NCBI GenBank assembly: GCA_002353825.1
Contig: DEKJ01000023.1
Coordinates: 1-14,496 of the forward strand
Length of the DNA stretch: 14,496 nucleotides
Source of the DNA: Prevotella sp. UBA2725
Lineage (GTDB): Bacteria; Bacteroidota; Bacteroidia; Bacteroidales; Bacteroidaceae
Direction: 5' to 3'
Within the stretch, counting starts at the first letter, position 1; every line of letters starts with the position of its first letter. Shown here in pieces: positions 1 to 6,267 of the stretch. The notes beneath the pieces were generated by a model. That model was not told the DNA's origin and did not search any database. It was given only the letters and a program-made list of their open reading frames with translations. The position numbers and the translations under genes are program-made.

Positions 1-138
1 CCGCCCTACGCCTTAACCGTAATTACAGAGGTCTGCAGCAGCGGTATATGTAGCAGCAATTACCGATTACAGCATGACAGTGTGACGATGCAATTACATA
101 TCCCCGCCACATTTGCGGTCGGTGGCAGGCTGACATGA
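1..138 (+). CDS. 3' end of a plus-strand phage gene, product unknown (5' truncated by window edge)
   Basis: Frame 1 is open from the first base to a TGA at 136-138, giving about 45 C-terminal residues that end in ...FAVGGRLT. The segment is rich in Ser, Thr, Ile and Val, and its end looks like beta-strand sequence, as in many virion proteins; I do not recognise a family. What favours a real gene is the context: the stop codon abuts a bidirectional terminator, and on the other side of that terminator the late minus-strand operon also ends, which is the usual arrangement for convergent transcription units. Only the C-terminus is visible, so function cannot be assigned. It could still be chance, since 45 open codons is short. 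Confidence 0.5.
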   Translation, partial: PPYALTVITEVCSSGICSSNYRLQHDSVTMQLHIPATFAVGGRLT

Positions 139-173
139 AAAAAGCCCCGACACTGAGCCGTGTCAGGGCTTTT
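138..173. terminator. bidirectional rho-independent terminator
   Basis: GCCC (144-147) pairs with GGGC (166-169) and GACAC (149-153) with GTGTC (160-164) around the 6-nt loop TGAGCC, with one C/A mismatch in the stem. An A-run (138-143) on the left and TTTT (170-173) on the right provide U-tracts for transcripts from both directions. It sits 5 nt beyond the terL stop and directly after the stop of the convergent plus-strand gene. Confidence 0.85.
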
Positions 174-178
174 AACAT

Positions 179-1813
179 TTATACAACTCCAGCATCCCCG
201 CCACCGACAAACGACGGCATGGGTCCGGCCTCTACAGCGATACAGAGAGTATCGAAGGCATCGGAGCCGTCGGTTCTGCTTTCAAGCGGCGACTCCTCCG
301 TCTCCGGTCCTTTCTCCTCAGACTTATCCTTGTTGTTGGATCCATTGACCGACATGGCCCCGTCGATACTGTTGAGCAGATCCGGGTTATTCTCCTCATT
401 GAAGAGAATCTGATATTTGGTATCAGCACCCCGGAACATACGGTTGATCAGGCTCTGCTTGACAGGATGACGCCACGGAGAACCGATATACACCTCCTGC
501 ACGACCCACCCATGCTTGATGAAGCAGTATTTGATTGTGTCGGCAAATCCCTCGGCACTCCGGCCATAGTCGTTGCCGACAAAGGTGGCATCGTATGCGA
601 AAACCACCTCTTTCTTTTTGAAGCTTTCGTAATATGTACAGAAGTCATCGACCAGTTCGGGGAGTCGGCGTTCGTACTTGACAAAGAACGACTTGACCAC
701 GCGCAGCTTCATGTCCTTGCCGGGCTGTCCCACCACCATCCAGTTGATGTTAGCATTGGCATCGAATGCCACCCATAGCGGAGCCGTCCAGTCCAGATCA
801 CCGTCGAACCGGCAGTCTGCATGTCGGAGCTTCTCCATGTTGAAGCCAATGGAATCAATGTAAGAGTTATTGGCTGCCTGGTATAGATTGGCATCGGTCT
901 TGGCATTGTAGAAGCTGTCCTCAGAGTGCTCGACGCGCTTGCAGAGGATGGTAGTGCGGAAGGTGGCAGGCGGCATGTCGCGCTTACATTGACGTATGAA
1001 GTCCTCACCGAGGATCTCCAGGTTCTCGATAGATGAGAATTTCTTGTAGAGCAGCGTGTCGGCCCTCAGCTGGTTGATGACCTTTGAAAGCCGTCGCAGC
1101 CGGAAGGCAGTCTGCGCGTCCGGCTTCTTCCCCTCACTGATCATGTCATTGACCTGCCTGCGCAGCTCCGCATACGAGGCCAGTAAGCCTTCAAGCAGCT
1201 GCACCTTTGCAGGATCACATTTCTCGCGGTCGTTGAGGAACCACGAGCCCTTCTTGGTCGTTGGCATATCAGAGAACTTAGCGATGCCGTGATGAAAATA
1301 GAGATGACCGAATACATTGTTATTACCACGATTGGCAGGAAGCGTCTCATCCTTGAACTGTTCGAAGTTGACAAACTTAGCCTCGTCGATGAGCAGGAAG
1401 TCGAACGATTTTGAGTTTGACGTGCCCTTCCTGTCCTGGCTGATGATGGTGGCTATGGAACCATTCCAGAAGCTCAATGTATTCTCCCAGTTCATCGGTG
1501 CGATGATAGGCTCTTTCCATCCCCACGCCTTTGCAGGCTTTTTGCCCCAGGTGTAGTGAACATCAGGCACGAAGCCCCAGCGTCGGAGATGCTCATCCCA
1601 CGACGGGATGATATTCGTAAAAAGTCTCTTTGAGTTAGGTCCTACGAGTCCTGTGTTGCTGCCGGGCATCTGCTCGAAATTACGACGCAGGAGCGAGGCA
1701 CATATCAGTCCCTTGCCAAATCCACGGCCAGCCACACAAGTGATATCTTTGGTATTCATTGCGAGGACATAGGCCTGCCCCCTGTTGAGATACTGCTGCT
1801 GCTCACTCTGCAT
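179..1813 (-). CDS. terL: phage terminase large subunit (DNA-packaging ATPase/nuclease)
   Basis: Motor that cuts concatemeric phage DNA and pumps it into proheads. The 544-aa protein has the classical two-domain plan. The ATPase half carries a terminase-type Walker A, CVAGRGFGKG (residues 26-35), and a Walker B, FLLIDEA (about 139-145). The C-terminal RNase H-like nuclease half has candidate metal-binding acids at D351 (VAFDANAN), D408 (FAYDAT) and D518 (DGSDAFDTL). An acidic, Ser/Glu-rich stretch (about 494-513) precedes the last nuclease motif and is probably a flexible insert. The ATG overlaps the 3' end of the upstream 214-aa gene by 11 nt, so the two are translationally linked. It is the last gene of the late operon and is followed by a terminator; no portal gene follows it, which is unusual. 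The assignment to TerL is firm; the exact third catalytic Asp is inferred. Confidence 0.93.
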   Translation of the reverse strand: MQSEQQQYLNRGQAYVLAMNTKDITCVAGRGFGKGLICASLLRRNFEQMPGSNTGLVGPNSKRLFTNIIPSWDEHLRRWGFVPDVHYTWGKKPAKAWGWKEPIIAPMNWENTLSFWNGSIATIISQDRKGTSNSKSFDFLLIDEAKFVNFEQFKDETLPANRGNNNVFGHLYFHHGIAKFSDMPTTKKGSWFLNDREKCDPAKVQLLEGLLASYAELRRQVNDMISEGKKPDAQTAFRLRRLSKVINQLRADTLLYKKFSSIENLEILGEDFIRQCKRDMPPATFRTTILCKRVEHSEDSFYNAKTDANLYQAANNSYIDSIGFNMEKLRHADCRFDGDLDWTAPLWVAFDANANINWMVVGQPGKDMKLRVVKSFFVKYERRLPELVDDFCTYYESFKKKEVVFAYDATFVGNDYGRSAEGFADTIKYCFIKHGWVVQEVYIGSPWRHPVKQSLINRMFRGADTKYQILFNEENNPDLLNSIDGAMSVNGSNNKDKSEEKGPETEESPLESRTDGSDAFDTLCIAVEAGPMPSFVGGGDAGVV

Positions 1814-2447
1814 CCTTCACCTCCAGTTTCTTAGTTTTATCGTTCGGTACATTATTGGTCGATACCTCTATAACCTCGGCATCAGCTTCGATATCCTCGT
1901 AATTAGAACCGCTGTATTTTTTGACGAGTTTGTCGATGACACTGGCCACGTTGGGGATAGGCTTGAATCCAAGCACGGTCGGATCGAAGGTGAAGGTAAT
2001 CTTAGGAATCTCATCATACCTCGCATCCTTCTCATCGTTTTTGTCGAGCTGATTGTACTTGCCATAGACATTGATCAGCTTGGCCATGGCTGCAGCATCC
2101 TCTTTCTTAACGGCAATGCTGTATCCCTCCATGATCATGTTGTTGAGCCGCCACCGGTGCCATTCTTTTGTGCACTTCTCCAGCGTCCCCACGAGTGCAT
2201 GAAGAATCTCCAGGTCGCTGTAGGCCGTCCGTCGCGTGACTTCACCGCCATTTCCCAGCTTAGCGGAGTTATACACGATATAGTCTACATACTCGCGGTC
2301 TTTCTTCAGCGGATTGCGGAGCATGTAGGCATGTATGTCCCGAAGCCGCAGTATGCGGTCGATGACCGACTGCTGCAGCTTCTTGGCTTTCAGTTCCTTT
2401 TCTGACAACATCATGTTGTCAGCATAGATGTCAATGTCGTTTCTCAT
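1803..2447 (-). CDS. terminase-associated protein, possible small terminase subunit (214 aa)
   Basis: Located directly upstream of terL (11-nt overlap) and coupled by an ATGA overlap (2444-2447) to the 110-aa gene before it, so it belongs to the packaging cassette. The protein is mostly helical, with basic stretches around residues 17-35 and 45-51 (KELKAKKLQQ, RNPLKKDREY), and a C-terminal tail rich in acidic and polar residues after about residue 180. A segment near 70-100 (RRTAYSDLEILHALVGTLEK) could be a helix-turn-helix, but I cannot assign a named fold. Position and composition fit a small terminase subunit or packaging accessory protein. The preceding 110-aa protein is the other candidate for that role. 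The start region contains a perfect inverted repeat, and Met12/Met13 are possible alternative starts. Confidence 0.55.
   Translation of the reverse strand: MRNDIDIYADNMMLSEKELKAKKLQQSVIDRILRLRDIHAYMLRNPLKKDREYVDYIVYNSAKLGNGGEVTRRTAYSDLEILHALVGTLEKCTKEWHRWRLNNMIMEGYSIAVKKEDAAAMAKLINVYGKYNQLDKNDEKDARYDEIPKITFTFDPTVLGFKPIPNVASVIDKLVKKYSGSNYEDIEADAEVIEVSTNNVPNDKTKKLEVKDAE
2402..2422. repeat. perfect inverted repeat within the packaging-cassette coding sequence (pac/cos or translational-control candidate)
   Basis: The arms CTGACAACAT (2402-2411) and ATGTTGTCAG (2413-2422) are exact reverse complements around a single C. In the minus-strand mRNA the hairpin lies about 25 nt after the annotated ATG, and its loop region contains two consecutive AUG codons (Met12, Met13). 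Small-terminase recognition sites often lie in or beside the small-terminase gene, so a packaging-site role is possible; this is inference. Confidence 0.45.
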
Positions 2448-2776
2448 TCAATACTGGTCTGAGCCTGCCTTAGCCAGTCGACGGCCGCCTCCATGGCAGT
2501 CGGCGATCCGACCATGGCCAGCTTCATTGTTTGCTCATGCAGCATCTCGGCCTGTCTGGCGATGCACTGGCGATAGAGTCTGCCCATGGGAGAGAACGGA
2601 TTGCGGAACTCCGACACCTTTTCCTCATCAAACTCCAAAAGGCTCCCAATCTGTTCCGGTGTCAGGAGAAGCATCGCAAGATGTTCCACTTTTGTCTCCA
2701 TCTCCTCCGTGTCGAGGAGCTGTGCCCCCGATATGATGGTGCCCGTAAAGTAATCTTTCAAATCCTTCGGTTTCAT
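2444..2776 (-). CDS. putative terminase small subunit, HTH-containing (110 aa)
   Basis: Small subunits recognise phage DNA and recruit TerL. Residues about 38-54 (LTPEQIGSLLEFDEEKVSEF) read as a helix-turn-helix like those at the N-terminus of many TerS proteins. The C-terminal half is helical and ends in a segment, LAMVGSPTAMEAAVDWLRQ, that resembles the oligomerisation helices of TerS families, where a short G-S/D-x-x-A motif is common. It is joined by a 4-nt ATGA overlap to the next packaging gene, and then terL. Its 5' end overlaps the PLD-like gene by 149 nt in a different frame. The N-terminus (MKPKDLKDYFTG) looks like genuine protein, so I keep this start, but a later start at Met26 (METKVEHL) cannot be excluded. 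Confidence 0.62.
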   Translation of the reverse strand: MKPKDLKDYFTGTIISGAQLLDTEEMETKVEHLAMLLLTPEQIGSLLEFDEEKVSEFRNPFSPMGRLYRQCIARQAEMLHEQTMKLAMVGSPTAMEAAVDWLRQAQTSIE

Positions 2777-3275
2777 CGTTGTCGTTGATAATGAATTCTA
2801 CAGAATTTCTCCCCGCGAGCTCGATAAACTGCCGCATGATAACATCGAAGACTCCAGAGTCGGTAGTGATAATCGAGCTCTCCGCCCTGTCGCCGTAGGT
2901 CTGGTTCTGCGAGGTGACCACAGCCACCTGCCAACACTCGTTTTTAACGAGCACTATCTTGGAATGGTTTTGCCCGAAGAAGACATGGTCGAAGGCCATC
3001 TTCATCTCACCCACCAGTTTCAAGGTCTTCTTGACAGCTCTTTGATCGAGCAGTACCATGGAGCGTCCTATCGTCCCCTTCATCTTCATGAGCATAAAGC
3101 CATTGAGGAATGCTTCCGAGGTAGAGTAGGAGGACACCCACACGTCAGCCTTTCCGGTCTGCGACAATATCCAGTGGAGCAGTCCGAGCGTATGCAGGCC
3201 GTTGCCGAGATAAGCCTGTATGGGATTCCCGGCCAACGGTTTCAGCATCTCATCAATCGGCCGTCCCTTGCTCAT
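2628..3275 (-). CDS. phospholipase D-like (HKD-superfamily) phage protein
   Basis: The 215-aa protein has one PLD-type half-site: H104-S-K106 in FFGQNHSKIVLVKN, followed by TSQNQT (N124) and a downstream acid (E132), as in single-HKD nucleases that dimerise. The canonical Asp of HxKxxxxD is not in place (Lys111 sits there), so hydrolytic activity is uncertain. Earlier strands (KADVWVSSYSTSEAFL, residues 42-57) match the first beta-alpha unit of the fold. The gene lies between head genes and the terminase cassette, overlaps the upstream gene by 23 nt, and overlaps the TerS candidate by 149 nt. The last 43 residues (from about 173) are Gly/His/Asp-rich low-complexity sequence and lie in the overlap, so they may be poorly constrained. 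Plausible roles are nuclease or DNA-end processing during packaging; this is inference. Confidence 0.68.
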   Translation of the reverse strand: MSKGRPIDEMLKPLAGNPIQAYLGNGLHTLGLLHWILSQTGKADVWVSSYSTSEAFLNGFMLMKMKGTIGRSMVLLDQRAVKKTLKLVGEMKMAFDHVFFGQNHSKIVLVKNECWQVAVVTSQNQTYGDRAESSIITTDSGVFDVIMRQFIELAGRNSVEFIINDNDETEGFERLLYGHHHIGGTAPRHGGDGDKSGTSCDASPDTGTDWEPFGV

Positions 3276-4053
3276 TGCCTTCCGGGATGGTTACGCCGGC
3301 GGCTTTCAACTTCTCAATGGTCTCCGGCTTGATGTTGGCCTTGTTCTCGACGAGTGTATTGACGGCAGCCTGCAATTTGTCGACATCCTTGTCAGCGAGC
3401 TCCTCTTTTGTCAGTGTACGGCTGATGCAGGTGCGTGCTGCTCCCACTTCCTTGACGATACGCTGCGCCTTCTCCTCCGGCGTCTCGGGATGATCCGGCA
3501 CTTTATAGTCATCATATTGCTTGTAGGCGTTGCGCAGCGCGTTGTCGGTCTGTCTGAGGGTATAGCAAAGCTCATATCCATCGCACTGCTGATAGCCAGG
3601 CTTGGCCACCATCAACGCCAGCTGGTTGTGAAGCTCGCGCATCTTCTGCCAGCGTTTGGCGTTGTCATCCCAGAGTGCCTTGATGTTGTCGGGCAGCGTA
3701 TCATGGTCGGCGCGCTTACCGCGCTCAGACGTGACAGCAGGGTTGTCGGTGGCGACCTCAATGCCTTGCGGCTTCTGCTGCAGGTCTTCAAGGACGACCT
3801 TTTCCGTTTCCTCAATATACTTTCCGACCTCGGCATTGGTGATGCCCGCGACGCGGATCTTGTAGAACTTCTGCAAGTCGGCACGCACCCATGGCAGCAA
3901 AGACTGCGGGCGCTGACAAGCAGAGTTATAGATGCCACGCTCACGTCCCGGGTCGAGCTGCAACAGCATCTCAGCAGCATCGATAATCTCTTTGTCCGAT
4001 GGCTTTTCCTTTTTCAGGAAGGCACCCATCTTCATGGTCAAGTTGTTGTCCAT
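3253..4053 (-). CDS. conserved-looking late phage protein of unknown function (266 aa)
   Basis: A soluble, highly charged, mostly helical protein with no membrane segment. It begins MDNNLTMKMGAFLKKEKPSD and contains a Trp/Tyr-rich segment, SLLPWVRADLQKFYKIRV (about 51-68). The C-terminal third (about 210-260) is Lys/Glu-rich helix. I do not recognise a family. It is placed after the capsid and tail-like genes and before the PLD-like and terminase genes, so it is probably a virion, head-completion or packaging accessory protein. It is the first gene after an internal terminator, so its expression may be lower than that of the capsid gene. The ATG at 4053 is preceded by an A-rich leader (AATAAAAGAAAAGAT), typical of Bacteroidota starts without a strong Shine-Dalgarno. 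Confidence 0.7.
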   Translation of the reverse strand: MDNNLTMKMGAFLKKEKPSDKEIIDAAEMLLQLDPGRERGIYNSACQRPQSLLPWVRADLQKFYKIRVAGITNAEVGKYIEETEKVVLEDLQQKPQGIEVATDNPAVTSERGKRADHDTLPDNIKALWDDNAKRWQKMRELHNQLALMVAKPGYQQCDGYELCYTLRQTDNALRNAYKQYDDYKVPDHPETPEEKAQRIVKEVGAARTCISRTLTKEELADKDVDKLQAAVNTLVENKANIKPETIEKLKAAGVTIPEGNEQGTAD

Positions 4054-4075
4054 ATCTTTTCTTTTATTCAGTTAA

Positions 4076-4108
4076 TAAAAAATGGCCGTGGCATCACTGC
4101 CGCGGCCA
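4076..4108 (-). terminator. internal rho-independent terminator in the late operon
   Basis: An 11-bp stem with one G-U wobble (4083-4093 with 4098-4108) closes on the 4-nt loop TCAC (complement on the transcribed strand). On the minus strand it is followed directly by a U-run (4077-4082). It lies 59 nt beyond the stop of the 204-aa gene and 23 nt before the next start. It probably attenuates read-through from the capsid genes to the packaging genes. Confidence 0.8.
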
Positions 4109-4166
4109 CCCCAATACACTTTCTATCTAAATTATTATGGAAAAAGAAATCCTGTCAGTTATTCTT

Positions 4167-4781
4167 TTACGCAGCAGGCACGGCTTCCTCCTCTCCAGTG
4201 GCGCAGTTGAGCTTTGTGTCCTTGGAAAGGAGCAGGTCACCCTCATAGTATGGAGCCGGGCAATCGTCGTAGACCTGAATGGCAACAGTACAGGTCTTAG
4301 CGCCTGTGATCTCCGTACCGAGGTCACCACTTGGCTTGCTGTCTGTGGCATAGATGTCCTTGTTACCGAGCACATGGAAACCACCGTCTTTCTCCTGAAC
4401 GACATACACAAGGTCATCGTTCTTGCACTGACGCTGGAATCCGATGATCTCCTTAGAAGGTCCTACCATGACCAACGTAGCTTGGTTGTTGACGATCTGA
4501 GATCCGACCTCACCGGCAGTCTCCCATGTCACGCCTGAGGAGTTGTCCTTCAAGTCGAAGTGTCTCCAATAAGCTTCGGCTTTCAGCGTGAAGTTGCCGA
4601 CATACGTAGCGAGGTCTCCCATCTTCTTTGCTTCCTCGCTACCTACATCCGGAAGTTTCGGCCAATTGGCGATGTCACTCTTCGGAATAAAGTACACGCG
4701 CCGCTTGATTCCTGCGATGACCTTCTTACCGGGGCAAGCATCGATGGATTCGTACATTTTATTTACTGTGCAATCACTCAT
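4167..4781 (-). CDS. putative virion protein, tail-tube or capsid-decoration candidate (204 aa)
   Basis: Next after the major capsid gene. The N-terminus, MSDCTVNKMYESIDACPGKK, leads into alternating hydrophobic/polar segments that look like beta-strands (GIKRRVYFIPKSDI, ATLVMVGPSKEIIGFQR, LVYVVQEKDGGFHVLG), and a C-terminal part, VYDDCPAPYYEGDLLLS. A beta-rich protein of about 200 aa with a G-x-x-T/V-rich middle resembles phage tail-tube proteins or head-decoration proteins. No signal peptide or membrane helix is present. It is followed by a terminator, so it and the capsid protein form the highly expressed end of a transcript, as expected for an abundant virion component. The exact role is inferred from position and composition, not from a diagnostic motif. 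Confidence 0.6.
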   Translation of the reverse strand: MSDCTVNKMYESIDACPGKKVIAGIKRRVYFIPKSDIANWPKLPDVGSEEAKKMGDLATYVGNFTLKAEAYWRHFDLKDNSSGVTWETAGEVGSQIVNNQATLVMVGPSKEIIGFQRQCKNDDLVYVVQEKDGGFHVLGNKDIYATDSKPSGDLGTEITGAKTCTVAIQVYDDCPAPYYEGDLLLSKDTKLNCATGEEEAVPAA

Positions 4782-4812
4782 TTTTGGAAATTGTCTATAG
4801 TGTTATTATTGA

Positions 4813-4839
4813 ACGGTGGCTGAGAGTGTCTGCCACCGT
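4813..4839 (-). other. stem-loop between capsid and next virion gene
   Basis: ACGGTGGC (4813-4820) is exactly complementary to GCCACCGT (4832-4839) around an 11-nt loop. No U-run follows on the minus strand, so this is not a standard terminator. It could be a processing or mRNA-stabilising hairpin at the 3' end of the capsid message. Confidence 0.5.
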
Positions 4840-4845
4840 GATCGT

Positions 4846-5856
4846 TTATGCGCCGGTACCAGCAGCCTTGGCCACACGGGCGGTAAGGAATGCCTGCTTG
4901 GAGAAGGTACGCACCTGAGCGCCGTAGACTCCGGCATACTCGAATGTCAGTCTCCATGACTTATACTTGGCGATGTTGACCTGATTCTCCTGAGCGTTGA
5001 TATCGGTACCGAGAAGGAAGTTTTCTTTCTTGGTGACCTTGATCAGGTTGGAACCAGCCATGTTATCGAGGACGGCAAACTTGCACTTGCCGCGTGAGCC
5101 CTCCAACGTATCCTTGTCAAAAGATGTGTTGTAAGGCACGTTGCCATGGCGGGTCTGATAGTCGTCGACGTAGAAGTCATAGATCTCAGGCGGCAGATAC
5201 ATGAAGGCGCCGTTGGCCTTGATGGACGGGTCTGCAGCGCGCCAGATCTTCTTCAGCGTGTCAACGGCATTGGTCTCGTTGATGGCAGCCACCTCAAGGA
5301 GGTTGCCCTTTTCTACGGAGATGTCACCGGACGTGATACCCGCGAGGATGATGGTATCAAAGCCGTCGAAGAGATCCTTTGTCGTCTTGCCCTTTGGGTC
5401 GCGTTTGCCAAACCAAATGGCGTCGCGGTCGAGGTGCTGTCCAATCTTGGCTGACAGCATGGTGGCTACCTTGCGGGCGATGGTGTTGGCGGTCATGGCC
5501 TGACCGAGGGCGATGCTCTGTCCATAGATGCTGTGGAAGTAGGGCATCGGGTTGAAGTTCTTGGCACAGTTGCCGGGATAGACGACGAGCGTACGTCCAA
5601 CGATCTTGGAGTTGTCGTCGTCCTCGTTACTGTCGCTCCATGGCGCAAGTTGAGCATCACCGTCGAGCTCGCCCCATGTCAGCTGGTTGCGGACACCGGG
5701 AACGATGGTGATGTATTGCGCAGTGCCTGACTGCTGCATCGTTACGATGGGCATCTGGATGAGCTCAGACTGAAACTGCTGACAGCTCTCTTCCAGAAGC
5801 TCAGGGGTGATTTTAGACACCATCTCGTCAGGTGTCATTGTAGTGATTTTAGCCAT
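4846..5856 (-). CDS. major capsid protein (HK97-fold type)
   Basis: Forms the icosahedral shell. The 336-aa length, lack of a signal peptide, and position immediately after the protease-scaffold gene are those of an HK97-type capsid protein. Features in order: a helical N-arm (about 1-32), a beta-rich segment with IVTMQQSGTAQYITIVPG (37-54), a polar acidic loop (74-84), a long central helix (about 115-145), a P-domain-like stretch with TIILAGITSGDIS (168-180), a helical spine followed by FMYLPPEIYDFYVDDYQ (218-234), and a C-terminal segment ENFLLGTDINAQENQVNIAK (278-297) leading into LTFEYAGVYGAQV, resembling the end of many HK97-fold subunits. No separate proteolytic delta domain is obvious, but residues 1-30 could be removed by the neighbouring protease. 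The ATG at 5856 has an A/T-rich leader. Confidence 0.85.
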   Translation of the reverse strand: MAKITTMTPDEMVSKITPELLEESCQQFQSELIQMPIVTMQQSGTAQYITIVPGVRNQLTWGELDGDAQLAPWSDSNEDDDNSKIVGRTLVVYPGNCAKNFNPMPYFHSIYGQSIALGQAMTANTIARKVATMLSAKIGQHLDRDAIWFGKRDPKGKTTKDLFDGFDTIILAGITSGDISVEKGNLLEVAAINETNAVDTLKKIWRAADPSIKANGAFMYLPPEIYDFYVDDYQTRHGNVPYNTSFDKDTLEGSRGKCKFAVLDNMAGSNLIKVTKKENFLLGTDINAQENQVNIAKYKSWRLTFEYAGVYGAQVRTFSKQAFLTARVAKAAGTGA

Positions 5857-5886
5857 TTACAAAAAAATAGTCTATGATGTTATTCA

Positions 5887-6267
5887 TTAGAGGAGGTCCT
5901 TGACATCATCGAGAAGCTCCTTGGCATTCTTCGGCGTGTCACCATCCTCTACCTTAGCATGGGCCTTCGATGAGTCGCCCTGCTCATTCTTGTAAGCGTC
6001 GAACTCCTTCTGAAGATCAGCCAGCTTGTCCTCGGCTGTCTTCTTGTCTTTCTCAGCCTGTGCCTTTGCGTTCTCGGCTGTGGTGAGTGCGTTCTTGGCT
6101 TCGTCCCGTTCCTTGGTGAGGTTGTCGATGGTGGAGTCTTTCGTCTTCAGCCCGTCCTCAACCTTCTGCAGCTGCTCATCGGTAAGCGTCACCTTACCGT
6201 CGTCAGTAGCCTCGAAATCCGTGACGCCCAAGATGGCACACATGCAATTCTTTACGATTTTCTTCAT
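5887..6267 (-). CDS. possible internally initiated scaffold protein nested in the protease gene (126 aa)
   Basis: Met255 of the protease-scaffold fusion (6267) begins MKKIVKNCMCAILG, a sequence that looks like a natural N-terminus. The 40 nt before it are unusually A-rich and free of stable pairing (encoding NDNNNQTKTQT), which is how many Bacteroidota start sites look. From here the product would contain only the coiled-coil scaffold. Lambda C/Nu3 is the precedent for this arrangement. There is no Shine-Dalgarno match, so this remains a hypothesis. Confidence 0.4.
   Translation of the reverse strand: MKKIVKNCMCAILGVTDFEATDDGKVTLTDEQLQKVEDGLKTKDSTIDNLTKERDEAKNALTTAENAKAQAEKDKKTAEDKLADLQKEFDAYKNEQGDSSKAHAKVEDGDTPKNAKELLDDVKDLL

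Noticed and set aside
2794..2807. Short palindrome AATTCT-AC-AGAATT near the PLD gene 3' part
   Set aside because: Only 6-bp arms inside coding sequence with low GC; expected by chance.
3220..4248. 342-codon plus-strand open frame rich in Leu and Val
   Set aside because: Antisense to three late genes and crosses a terminator hairpin; hydrophobic composition is the usual mirror of charged helical proteins.
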